Assembly: GCF_000175215.2 (NCBI RefSeq)
Contig: NC_014817.1
Span: 586,501-650,500, forward strand
Direction: 5' to 3'
DNA length: 64,000 nt
Source: Asticcacaulis excentricus CB 48
Lineage (GTDB): Bacteria > Pseudomonadota > Alphaproteobacteria > Caulobacterales > Caulobacteraceae
Position numbers and translations under genes: made by a program. This document shows positions 7,148 through 14,922 of this stretch, in pieces; within the stretch, counting starts at the first letter, position 1; every line of letters begins with the position of its first letter. The notes under the pieces are model-generated. The model saw only the letters and a list, made by a program, of their open reading frames with translations, made no database searches and had not been told where the DNA came from.

Positions 7148-8206
7148 GTGCAACCGGGCTTTCAGATATTGCTCAGACTGGATCAGGAACGCCTGCTCAG
7201 CCGCTGGCGTGTCTGGCGGCGGCGTCCCTTGGATATGGCGTTCGCCTTGCTGAGCGGGTTGCTGTTCGGACTGTTTCAGGCCCTCAGCGCGCAGGCCCAC
7301 GACAATCGTCCCATCTGGGCCTGTAGCGCCGCCCTGCTCTTTTTCGCTGCGCGGCAGCTTTTCCCCTCAGCGCGGTCGGCCTATGCGCAAAACCTGCTCA
7401 GAGGTCCGTTCTTCGCCCTGATCAGTGATCCGCAGGTGCGACGGCTGTGGTTTGCCGTTCGCACAGCCGTCCTCTGTCTGCCCATAGGGCTGACGCTTCT
7501 GGTATTTCAGGCGGTGCTGGCCCCGCGCGATCTGGGGCTTTGGAGTCTGGGGGCGGTGTTGGGGCTGGGGGCCGGGATGTTATCGGCCATGATACCGCCG
7601 CTGTTTACAACAGGGGTGGCAAATGGCGCAGACCGCCTGCCATTTGCGGCCCTGGCCCCGCTGTGGTGCCGACTGCGCCATAAACGACTGTGGCTGCCCT
7701 GCGGACTTCTGATCATCGGGATACCGCTGGCGACGCATCTGGCGCTCTCCAACAACCCGGAACCCCAGACAGGCCTCGGTCTGTTCGGCCTTGGCTCTGC
7801 GCTTCTGGCCCTTCTGCTCTGTCCGGTTTCCAGCAAACTGACGCAGTTTATGCGCTGGCAACCGGCGTCACTGGTCCGCACCCTCACGCAAACCGCCCTT
7901 GCCCCCTTCGCCCTGTGGCTGGGCCTCTGCTTCCTCAGTCTGCTGATCAGCGGCGCGCCGCTGAAAGAGGGGCTGCTGATCCTCCTGGCGCTGGGGGTTG
8001 CGACCGGGCTGCTTATCCTGTGGACGTTTCTGACCCGATTCAGCCATAAGCCCGCGACGGCGGATTGGGTATTGGGGATTGATCTGGCGGTGACGGCCCT
8101 GCTGGCCTTGCTGGCCCTGCCGGCGGCTTTGTTGTGGCTGGTTGTGCGTCTGATCCTCTTGATGCGGCGTGTAAGGAGAGAGAGATGGCGACCCAGCCTG
8201 CTCTGA
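7148..8206 (+). CDS. Polytopic membrane protein, probable ABC transporter permease
   Basis: A 352-residue integral membrane protein with roughly 8-10 hydrophobic segments and a basic C-terminus. I do not recognise a named family. Its partner is clear: the next gene, a complete ABC ATPase, begins 22 bp before its stop, so the two very likely form one transporter, with this protein as the membrane part. The predicted start is GTG 7148, directly after the HxlR stop; no good Shine-Dalgarno is visible, so translational coupling is plausible. The substrate is unknown. The low similarity that permeases keep makes it worth a profile search. Confidence 0.6.
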   Translation: MQPGFQILLRLDQERLLSRWRVWRRRPLDMAFALLSGLLFGLFQALSAQAHDNRPIWACSAALLFFAARQLFPSARSAYAQNLLRGPFFALISDPQVRRLWFAVRTAVLCLPIGLTLLVFQAVLAPRDLGLWSLGAVLGLGAGMLSAMIPPLFTTGVANGADRLPFAALAPLWCRLRHKRLWLPCGLLIIGIPLATHLALSNNPEPQTGLGLFGLGSALLALLLCPVSSKLTQFMRWQPASLVRTLTQTALAPFALWLGLCFLSLLISGAPLKEGLLILLALGVATGLLILWTFLTRFSHKPATADWVLGIDLAVTALLALLALPAALLWLVVRLILLMRRVRRERWRPSLL

Positions 8207-8910
8207 GATGCGAAGACCTGTGCGTCGATATCGCCGGAAAGCGTATCGTGAAATCGGTATCCCTCTCCCTAACGCCCGGACATTGGTACGGCATTTTGGG
8301 GGTCAACGGCTCCGGCAAGACCACCCTGCTCAACAGCCTTAGCGGGCGGTTGCCCGTGGCGCAGGGCCGTCTCTGGCTGGGGAACGAAGATGTCACCGCC
8401 ACGCCGCAGCGTCGCGCGGCCCTGTGGGGCTATGCGCCCTCCCCCGACAGCCTGCCACCCGAACTGACGCCGCAGGTGCTGCTGGCGCTGGTCGCCGAAA
8501 GCCGTCAGGCCCAGGTCCCGGACGACCCGGCCCTGCTCGAAGCGCTCGATTACAACGCCTTGCGCCACAAGATGATCGGCACCCTGTCGGCGGGTCAGAA
8601 GCAGAAGATCGCGCTGATGTGCGCCTTTGTGGGCGAGCCTGCGCGGATCATTCTGGATGAGCCCTTCAACTGGCTCGACCCGCTGGCCATCTACGCCCTC
8701 AAGAACTGCCTGAGCCAGCGCGCCCGCGAAGGCGCCCTGATCCTGACCGCATTGCACGATGTCAGCAGCTTCATGACCCGCTGCGATGCCGGTGTGCTGC
8801 TGGCCGATGGCGAAATAAAGCGAGGCTTTTCAAGCGATGACCTGAGGGAAGGACGCAAGGATATCGCGGCGTTCGAACACACGCTGTACGCCAGCCTGCG
8901 TCCGGCTTAA
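8185..8910 (+). CDS. ABC transporter ATP-binding protein
   Basis: A 241-residue ABC ATPase with all expected elements: Walker A GVNGSGKTTLLN near residue 36, Q-loop region, signature LSAGQKQKIAL near 130, Walker B RIILDEPFNWLDP and an H-loop histidine in ALHDVSSF. I chose ATG 8185 because AAGGAGAG lies 5 bp upstream; a longer frame from 8134 would extend further into the permease gene. The simple single-domain form fits an exporter with a separate permease, here the preceding gene. With the HxlR gene this forms a three-gene unit that may respond to a small toxic molecule, which is inference. Confidence 0.9.
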   Translation: MATQPALRCEDLCVDIAGKRIVKSVSLSLTPGHWYGILGVNGSGKTTLLNSLSGRLPVAQGRLWLGNEDVTATPQRRAALWGYAPSPDSLPPELTPQVLLALVAESRQAQVPDDPALLEALDYNALRHKMIGTLSAGQKQKIALMCAFVGEPARIILDEPFNWLDPLAIYALKNCLSQRAREGALILTALHDVSSFMTRCDAGVLLADGEIKRGFSSDDLREGRKDIAAFEHTLYASLRPA

Positions 8911-8934
8911 CCCCTGAAATTATAAGGCTAATTT

Positions 8935-8949
8935 TGAGAATTATTCTCA
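8935..8949. promoter_or_regulatory. Fur box upstream of sodB
   Basis: TGAGAAT-T-ATTCTCA is a perfect 7-1-7 inverted repeat matching the core of the Fur consensus (TGATAATNATTATCA) at 12 of 14 arm positions. It lies 12 bp upstream of the -35 of the likely sodB promoter, i.e. centred about 55 bp before the expected start of transcription. That is a place from which an activator, rather than a simple repressor, would act; the direction of control is inference. Confidence 0.75.
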
Positions 8950-8961
8950 CCGAAATTTGCC

Positions 8962-8990
8962 TTGAAAAGCGATTCCCGCCCCCATATATC
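8962..8990 (+). promoter_or_regulatory. Housekeeping-type promoter of sodB
   Basis: TTGAAA (8962-8967), a 17-bp spacer, then TATATC (8985-8990). The sodB ATG follows 44 bp later. Confidence 0.6.
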
Positions 8991-9034
8991 GACTCTGGTT
9001 CTTTTCTACTCATTTCAAACCTGCCGAGGATGTC

Positions 9035-9646
9035 ATGGCCTTCGAACTTCCCGCTCTGCCCTATCCGACCGACGCGCTTGAGCCGCACATGTCGGCCAAT
9101 ACCTTCAGCTTCCACCACGCCAAGCACCACAAGGCTTATGTGGACAATCTGAACAAGCTGATCGACGGAACCGAGTTCGCGGACAAGTCGCTGGTCGAAA
9201 TCGTTAAAGCCTCGGAAGGCACGAACCCCGGCGTGTTCAACAACGCCGCTCAGGTGTGGAACCACACCTTCTTCTGGCATTCGATGAAGCCGAACGGCGG
9301 CGGTCAGCCGACGGGCGCCATCGCCGACAAGATCAATGCCGATTTCGGCTCGTTCGACGCCTTTGTCGAAGCCTTCAAGACCGCCGGCGCGACGCAGTTC
9401 GGTTCGGGCTGGGCGTGGCTGGTTCTGGGTCAGGATGGCAAGCTGAAGGTCGTGAAGACCGGCAATGCCGAAACCCCGTTCACCAAGGGCGACAAGCCGA
9501 TCCTGACGCTCGACGTGTGGGAACATGCCTACTATCTCGACTATCAGAACCTGCGTCCGAAGTTTATTGAAACCTATCTCACCTCGCTGGTGAACTGGGA
9601 CTTCGCCAACAGCAATCTGGACGCACCGCTGCATCCGGGCGTGTAA
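9035..9646 (+). CDS. sodB: Iron superoxide dismutase
   Basis: SodB converts superoxide to oxygen and hydrogen peroxide in the cytoplasm. The 203-residue protein has the four metal ligands at the expected places: His27 (FSFHHAKHHKAYV), His77 (QVWNHTFFW), Asp160 and His164 (LDVWEHAYYLDY). Gln73 in AAQVWNH points to an iron rather than a manganese enzyme. ATG 9035 gives the standard N-terminus FELPALPY. A perfect Fur-type palindrome and a good promoter stand upstream, consistent with iron-dependent expression, which is known for sodB in many proteobacteria. No signal peptide is present. Confidence 0.97.
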   Translation: MAFELPALPYPTDALEPHMSANTFSFHHAKHHKAYVDNLNKLIDGTEFADKSLVEIVKASEGTNPGVFNNAAQVWNHTFFWHSMKPNGGGQPTGAIADKINADFGSFDAFVEAFKTAGATQFGSGWAWLVLGQDGKLKVVKTGNAETPFTKGDKPILTLDVWEHAYYLDYQNLRPKFIETYLTSLVNWDFANSNLDAPLHPGV

Positions 9647-9718
9647 TTTCAGCCTTATTGGCTAGATTACGGGGTGTGGGGTCTGTGACCCCACGCCTTT
9701 TCTTTTGGGAGCTTCTCT

Positions 9719-10222
9719 ATGGACGCCTCTGATCTGGCGACGGACATCCTCGCCCTGGCCCGCGCGCAGGGCCGCACGCTGGCGACGGCCGAAAGCTGCA
9801 CCGGCGGGCTGATCGCCGCGGCCCTGACGCGTATTTCGGGGGCATCGGACGTGTTCCACGAAGGCTATGTCACCTATTCCAACGCCGCCAAGACAAAGCT
9901 TCTGGGCGTTCCGGAGGGGGTTCTGGCCGAACACGGCGCGGTCAGCCTGCCCGTAGCGCACGCCATGGCCGAAGGGGCGCTGACCTCTGCCGGGGCCGAT
10001 CTGGCTCTCAGCGTGACGGGGATCGCCGGGCCGACCGGCGGTTCCGCTGAAAAGCCCGTCGGCATGGTCTGTTTTGGACTGGCCTTCCGCCTGCCTGATG
10101 GCGAGGTCCGATCCCAGGCCAATGTGCATGTGTTTGACAATCTGGGCCGCGACTATATCCGCGAACAGTCGGTCATGTACGCCCTGCAGTGGGCGCTGGA
10201 GCATCTGAAAGCCGAGGCTTAA
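9719..10222 (+). CDS. pncC: Nicotinamide-nucleotide amidohydrolase (CinA C-terminal family)
   Basis: PncC deamidates nicotinamide mononucleotide to nicotinic acid mononucleotide in pyridine nucleotide recycling. The 167-residue protein is the stand-alone CinA C-terminal domain, with TAESCTGGLIAAALTRISG near residue 22, EGYVTYSNAAKTKLLGV near 46 and SVTGIAGPTGGSAEKPVG near 100. There is no N-terminal molybdopterin-binding (COG1058) domain. Its stop overlaps the stop of convergent ratA by 3 bp. In many alphaproteobacteria this gene sits near lipA and ratA, as here. Confidence 0.92.
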   Translation: MDASDLATDILALARAQGRTLATAESCTGGLIAAALTRISGASDVFHEGYVTYSNAAKTKLLGVPEGVLAEHGAVSLPVAHAMAEGALTSAGADLALSVTGIAGPTGGSAEKPVGMVCFGLAFRLPDGEVRSQANVHVFDNLGRDYIREQSVMYALQWALEHLKAEA

Positions 10223-10674
10223 ACCTTGTTACCGTAAAGCTGTTTGGCCCGGGCCTCGAACACGCTCATCAGGCGACTGACGGCGAGATTGAGATTGGCC
10301 TTCAGCATGGCATTGAGGATGGGATTTTTGAAATCCATATCCATGTCGAAATCGACGCGCGTGCCGCCATCAATTTCGGTAAAATGCCAGTGACCGTTCA
10401 GCTTACGCAACGGCCCGCGCAGCAGGCCCATATGCAGACTGAGGTCATCGGCGCGGCGCGTGACGCGCGTCGAAAAGCGCTCAGACAGCATCTTATAGCC
10501 CACCGACACATCGGCATCGAACATGTGCACCCCTTCTGAGGGGGAGGAGGCATTGTAGGCGCGCAGAGAGGTAATCCACGGAATAAACTCCGGATACCGC
10601 TTCACATCGCTGACCATGTCCCACAGGTCCGACGCCGCATAGGGCAGGACGCGCTCAAGGTGAAACTGCGCCAC
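10219..10674 (-). CDS. ratA: RatA/Coq10-type START-domain protein
   Basis: A 151-residue member of the START-like polyketide cyclase fold that includes yeast Coq10 (ubiquinone binding) and E. coli RatA. The start FHLERVLPYAASDLWDMVSDVKRYPEFIPW and the C-terminal KANLNLAVSRLMSVFEARAK are typical. In alphaproteobacteria the Coq10-like role in ubiquinone handling is more likely than the ribosome-binding toxin role reported for E. coli RatA. It follows lipA by 3 bp and is certainly cotranscribed with it; the same neighbour pair is common in the class. Confidence 0.85.
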   Translation of the reverse strand: MAQFHLERVLPYAASDLWDMVSDVKRYPEFIPWITSLRAYNASSPSEGVHMFDADVSVGYKMLSERFSTRVTRRADDLSLHMGLLRGPLRKLNGHWHFTEIDGGTRVDFDMDMDFKNPILNAMLKANLNLAVSRLMSVFEARAKQLYGNKV

Positions 10675-10677
10675 GTC

Positions 10678-11655
10678 TCAGGCCCGCTTGCCCGCCAGTT
10701 GTGCGTCGCGCGCCGCGCGCAGACGCTCGAAATCTTCGCCCGCATGGTGCGATGAGCGCGTGAGCGGCGAAGACGACACCATCAGGAAGCCCTTGGCGCG
10801 CGCGATCGACTCATAGGCCTTGAATTCGTCAGGCGTAACGAAGCGGTCGATGGCGGCGTGCTTGCGCGTCGGCTGAAGATACTGGCCGATGGTGATGAAA
10901 TCGACGCCGGCGGAGCGCATATCGTCCATCACCTGCATCACCTCTTCCTTGGTTTCCCCAAGGCCGACCATAATCCCGGACTTGGTGAACTGCGAAGGGT
11001 CGCGCTCCTTGACGCGCTCCAGCAGGCGAAGCGAATGGTAATAACGCGCGCCGGGACGGATTTTCAGGTAGTTGCGCGGGACGGTTTCGAGATTGTGGTT
11101 GAAGACGTCCGGCTTGGCATCAATAACCACTTCCGCCGCCCCGTCCTTACGCAGGAAGTCCGGCGTCAGGATTTCGACGGTGGTCTTCGGCGATTGCAGG
11201 CGAATCTGACGGATCACCTCGGCGAAGTGTTCCGCCCCACCGTCGGCCAGATCGTCACGGTCCACCGAGGTGATGACGACATGCGACAGGCCCATCTTGG
11301 CCACGGTCATGCCGACCCGGTTCGGTTCATCGGCATCAAGCGGCTGCGGCAGGCCGGTCTTGACGTTACAGAAGGCGCAGGCCCGCGTACAGGTGTCGCC
11401 CATAATCATGAGGGTGGCGTGGTTCTTGGTCCAGCACTCACCGATATTAGGGCAGGCAGCCTCTTCGCACACGGTCACCAGCTTGGCGTCACGCACGGTC
11501 TGGCGCGTTGCATTATAGCCTTCGGAGCCCGGCGCCTTAACACGCAGCCAGTCCGGCTTCTTCAGAATCGGGGTGTCCGGACGATTCTGCTTTTCAGGAT
11601 GGCGCAGGTCAGGCTTGGAAACCGAGGCATCGAGCCGGTTGATCAGGTTAACCAT
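10678..11655 (-). CDS. lipA: Lipoyl synthase
   Basis: LipA is a radical SAM enzyme that inserts two sulfurs into protein-bound octanoyl groups, making the lipoyl cofactor needed by the PDH complex encoded at 18.5-23.6 kb. The 325-residue protein has the auxiliary-cluster motif CEEAACPNIGEC, the radical-SAM motif CTRACAFC and the C-terminal RSSHHAG with the serine that ligates the auxiliary cluster. ATG 11655 is followed by a normal N-terminal extension. It is the first gene of a lipA-ratA pair. In related genomes this pair usually follows lpd directly; here 6.9 kb lies between them. Confidence 0.97.
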   Translation of the reverse strand: MVNLINRLDASVSKPDLRHPEKQNRPDTPILKKPDWLRVKAPGSEGYNATRQTVRDAKLVTVCEEAACPNIGECWTKNHATLMIMGDTCTRACAFCNVKTGLPQPLDADEPNRVGMTVAKMGLSHVVITSVDRDDLADGGAEHFAEVIRQIRLQSPKTTVEILTPDFLRKDGAAEVVIDAKPDVFNHNLETVPRNYLKIRPGARYYHSLRLLERVKERDPSQFTKSGIMVGLGETKEEVMQVMDDMRSAGVDFITIGQYLQPTRKHAAIDRFVTPDEFKAYESIARAKGFLMVSSSPLTRSSHHAGEDFERLRAARDAQLAGKRA

Positions 11656-11792
11656 GGGGACACTTTAATAAGGAAACAGTCCGTCCCTAATTGGGCTTTT
11701 TGCCCGGCATTATCAAGCCAAAAGGCCTTGTCCTTTATAACATAGGGTAACAAGGGATGGCCGCGCGGCGGAATCTGGCCTAAGCTGGGACT

Positions 11793-12719
11793 ATGTTCAC
11801 TGTCCGTCCGCTGTCGCCTTCCCTGTCCCGCCGCCGCTTACTGGTCGGTTCGGCAGCCGGCATAGGCGCTACATTGGCGGGCTGCGCGCGCAACGAAGGC
11901 CCGGACCAGACGGGTGTGGCCTTTACCGACTCGCAAATCCCGCCCGGCCTGTCGCCCGACGCCTATCCGCCCGCCGGGTTCGTATGGAGCGGTTTCAAAT
12001 TCGGCACCCTGCCCGAAGCGCGTTACGGCGTTGCCGCCCCGCCGCTCAATCCGCGGGGTCACCTGCTGATCCTGGCCGATGCGCGCTACCCGGCCGAAGT
12101 CTATTTCGGACTGGCGCAGCAGGCGGTGGCGGACAAGCTGAGCGTATGGATTTTCGAAGCACCGGGTCAGGGCGGATCAGGTAAGTATCTTTCGCAAAAT
12201 CAGGATATTGCCCTGCCTGACTTCAGACATCCGATTAAGGCCGCCGAAGGCTTTGTGACCGAGGTCATTCGCCCTTCACCCACCAAGCCCCTTTATCTGT
12301 TTGGGCACGGGTCAGGGGTCCTGACGGCGCTGGCCATGGATGCGCGCAACTGGCCGCTGCGCGGTGTGCTGGCCTATGCGCCGTGGGACGCGTCGCAATC
12401 GGCCTCCCCCACCGAATGGCACCGCGAAGACGAACCGGCCGATGCCTGGGGCAAGGTGACGCATCGCTGGCGCATGGCCAATCCCGATCTGCGTCGCGTG
12501 CACCTGAGTGAGGGTTGGATCAAGCAGATGGGCGAAGCGCGCCGGGCGCTTGGCGGCTTCCGGCTGGAACTGGGCCGCACCTCCGCCCCTGTGATTCTGG
12601 CTGGGACAGGTGATCTTAAGGGGCTGTGTGGCGGACGCACCCCGTGCGAGGTGAAACCCGTTGCCCGCGAAGAAGAACTAGGCCCCGTTTTTAAGGCCTT
12701 TCTGAGCCTTGATGCCTGA
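11793..12719 (+). CDS. Putative Tat-type lipoprotein, alpha/beta hydrolase
   Basis: A 308-residue exported enzyme. The N-terminus has twin arginines and a lipobox (SRRRLLVGSAAGIGATLAGC), so it may use the Tat route and be lipid-anchored at Cys29. The mature part is an alpha/beta hydrolase with the nucleophile elbow GHGSG in LYLFGHGSGVLTALA, near residue 173. Only this motif was identified; the catalytic acid and His were not assigned with confidence. It resembles lysophospholipase- or esterase-like proteins, but the substrate is unknown. It is divergent from lipA and upstream of an acyl-CoA-ligase-like gene, which could suggest lipid turnover. Confidence 0.7.
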   Translation: MFTVRPLSPSLSRRRLLVGSAAGIGATLAGCARNEGPDQTGVAFTDSQIPPGLSPDAYPPAGFVWSGFKFGTLPEARYGVAAPPLNPRGHLLILADARYPAEVYFGLAQQAVADKLSVWIFEAPGQGGSGKYLSQNQDIALPDFRHPIKAAEGFVTEVIRPSPTKPLYLFGHGSGVLTALAMDARNWPLRGVLAYAPWDASQSASPTEWHREDEPADAWGKVTHRWRMANPDLRRVHLSEGWIKQMGEARRALGGFRLELGRTSAPVILAGTGDLKGLCGGRTPCEVKPVAREEELGPVFKAFLSLDA

Positions 12720-12742
12720 CATAACGACCACCTCTCAATTAT

Positions 12743-12757
12743 TTGAACAATGTTCAA
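12743..12757. promoter_or_regulatory. Palindromic operator candidate (TTGAACAATGTTCAA) before acyl-ligase gene
   Basis: TTGAACA-A-TGTTCAA is a perfect 7-1-7 inverted repeat. It abuts a promoter-like TTGACT (12758-12763), 17-bp spacer, TAGGGT (12781-12786). The 13-bp core recurs at 3170-3182 before the MFS gene. A TetR-type repressor site is the simplest reading. Confidence 0.55.
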
Positions 12758-12856
12758 TTGACTTGTGACGCAGAGGCTCATAGGGTGTAATCAGAATTGA
12801 TCGGCAGCCGCAGCGTAATGACGGCCTTTCAAGCCGATCAAAGGGAGTGATCGCGC

Positions 12857-14413
12857 ATGGTGCGCCCTTTTGATGTCGAAGCCGAAACGAAATCCCTGTT
12901 CGACGCGCTTCTCGACGCCGCGGAAACACATGGCAAGTCCAAGGTCATCATCGAGGATCAGGACCGCCAGCCCTCAGATTATAATGAATTTATCCTGCGC
13001 ACCTTCGTGCTGGCGCGCCTGTTCGACAAGGCGCTGAAGAAAGAAACGCGCATCGGCCTGATGCTGCCGACCTCGATGGGCGGGGCTCTGAGCTTCTTTG
13101 CCCTGCACGCCCACGGGCGCACGCCGGTGATGATCAATTTCACCGCCGGTCCGGCCAATATCAAGACGGGCTGCCTGACCGCCAGGGTCAAGACGGTGAT
13201 CACCTCGAAGCGCTTCGTGCAACAGGCCAAGCTGGAGGACCTCGTTGAGGCCATGGGGCATTTCGTCCGCATCCTCTATCTCGAAGACCTGCGCAAATCG
13301 CTGTCTCTGCCCGACAAACTCTACGGTCTGGCGGCCTCCAAACTGCCGCGTCGTTTTGCCCACAAGGCCAAGCCCTCGGACATCGGCGTCATCCTGTTCA
13401 CCTCAGGCAGCTTCGGTACACCGCGCGGCGTGGTGCTCACTCAGGCCAATCTGGTGCTCAACTGCGCTCAGATTGCTGCCCATATTGAGTTGAAGCCGGA
13501 ATGGGTGTGCTTCAACCCCATGCCGATCTTCCATTCGCTGGGCCTGACCGGCGGCCTGATCCTGCCGCTGTTGCAGGGGATGCGCAGTTTTCAATACCCG
13601 TCGCCGCTGCACGTCAAGCAGATCCCCGGCCTGCTCAAGGAAACCAAGGCCTCGCTGCTGTTTTCGACCGATACCTTCCTCAACCAGTACGCCCGTCAGG
13701 CGCAACCGGACGATTTCTCGACGCTCGCCTTTGTGGTCTGCGGCGCCGAGAAGGTGCGCGACGAAACGCATAAGCTGTTCAGCGAACAATACGGCCTGAC
13801 CGTTATCGAAGGTTATGGTGTCACCGAAACCTCGCCGGTTCTGGCGGTCAATCTGCCGACCGACAATCACTACGGCACGGTGGGCCGCGCCCTGCCAGGT
13901 ATGCAGTTGCGCCTTGAGGTGGTCGAAGGCATCCCCGAAGGTGGACGCCTGCACGTCAAGGGCCCGAACGTCATGGCGGGCTATATCAATCTCGAAACGC
14001 CTGACGTTATCGAAGCCCCTAAGGATGGCTGGCACGACACCGGGGATATCGTCTCGATCGATCGCCATGGCTGCATCCGCATCCTTGGCCGCGCCAAGCG
14101 CTTCGCCAAAATCGCCGGCGAGATGGTCTCGCTGACCGCCGTTGAGCGACTGGCCGAGGAGGTGTGGCCGGACCATCGCCACGCCGTCGTGTCGCTGGCT
14201 GACGACAAGAAGGGCGAGCGTCTGGTGCTGCTGACCGATCATGCGGCGGCGGACCTGTCCACCCTGTCCGATCAGGCGAAGGAGAAGGGCGTTCCGGCAC
14301 TGGCCATCCCCAAAAAGCTGGTCAAGGTCGAGTCGATTCCGGTCCTCGGTTCGGGCAAGACGGACTATGTGACGCTGCAAAAGCTGGCCGAGGTCGTGGC
14401 CAACGCCGCTTGA
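12857..14413 (+). CDS. AMP-dependent acyl-CoA ligase-like enzyme
   Basis: A 518-residue adenylating enzyme of the ANL superfamily, related to long-chain acyl-CoA synthetases and to the ligase half of Aas (acyl-ACP synthetase). Motifs: the ATP-binding loop as FTSGSFGTPRGVVLTQANL near residue 180 (the usual Thr after GS is Phe), YGVTETSPV near 322, HDTGDIVSIDRHG with the adenosine-binding Asp near 396, GRAKRFAKIAGEMVSL, and the catalytic C-terminal Lys in GSGKTDYV near 500. No transmembrane segment is obvious. A palindrome upstream suggests repressor control. The substrate is likely a fatty acid, but ACP or CoA as acceptor is open. Confidence 0.85.
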   Translation: MVRPFDVEAETKSLFDALLDAAETHGKSKVIIEDQDRQPSDYNEFILRTFVLARLFDKALKKETRIGLMLPTSMGGALSFFALHAHGRTPVMINFTAGPANIKTGCLTARVKTVITSKRFVQQAKLEDLVEAMGHFVRILYLEDLRKSLSLPDKLYGLAASKLPRRFAHKAKPSDIGVILFTSGSFGTPRGVVLTQANLVLNCAQIAAHIELKPEWVCFNPMPIFHSLGLTGGLILPLLQGMRSFQYPSPLHVKQIPGLLKETKASLLFSTDTFLNQYARQAQPDDFSTLAFVVCGAEKVRDETHKLFSEQYGLTVIEGYGVTETSPVLAVNLPTDNHYGTVGRALPGMQLRLEVVEGIPEGGRLHVKGPNVMAGYINLETPDVIEAPKDGWHDTGDIVSIDRHGCIRILGRAKRFAKIAGEMVSLTAVERLAEEVWPDHRHAVVSLADDKKGERLVLLTDHAAADLSTLSDQAKEKGVPALAIPKKLVKVESIPVLGSGKTDYVTLQKLAEVVANAA

Positions 14414-14445
14414 CAGTCGCGACACGTCAGGGTTAAGGCGGAAAC

Positions 14446-14859
14446 ATGGCCATAGCCCGCACCCTGTCTCACGGCACAAAGGCCAGAAGCGAAACCCGCT
14501 TCTGGACGCTGATCGCTGTGGTCATGGGCCTGCTGGTTCAGGTGCTTTTTCCGCCGCACCTCCTGGCGGCTTCGCGCGACGGGTCTGGTTTTGTCTTGTG
14601 TAACAGCGCAGTGCCGGTGGTCGATACGACCCTCAGCCAAGCCGTCGCCAAGGATAAGGCGGAAAAAGCCACCCAAGGCCTCAAATGCGCCGATTGCGTG
14701 CTGGCGGGCCTGACCGGCCTTCCGCAGCCCGATCTCACCGTCGTCCCTGTCGTCTATACGCAAAGCCTTGCGCCGCTGACGCCTGCGTCGGATGTGGCGC
14801 AACCTAAGGCCCGTGCCCCCCCGCGCCCGCATTCCTGCGGCCCCCCTCACCTCGTCTGA
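14446..14859 (+). CDS. DUF2946-like exported protein
   Basis: A 137-residue protein with one N-terminal hydrophobic segment (LIAVVMGLLVQVLFPPHLLA, about 23-43), best read as a signal anchor or signal peptide. A periplasmic KCADCVLAG motif near residue 82 and a C-terminal Pro/Arg-rich PPRPHSCGPP give the Cys pattern I associate with DUF2946. DUF2946 genes often sit beside TonB receptors and copper-related genes. Here it precedes a TonB receptor by 63 bp and a PepSY protein follows, so a periplasmic metal-binding role, perhaps copper, is plausible but not shown. Confidence 0.65.
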   Translation: MAIARTLSHGTKARSETRFWTLIAVVMGLLVQVLFPPHLLAASRDGSGFVLCNSAVPVVDTTLSQAVAKDKAEKATQGLKCADCVLAGLTGLPQPDLTVVPVVYTQSLAPLTPASDVAQPKARAPPRPHSCGPPHLV

Positions 14860-14922
14860 TCGCTTTTTCGCTCAGCGTGCGTCACGCGCGCTGATATGTC
14901 GTGCTTTCAGACAGGTTACTTC

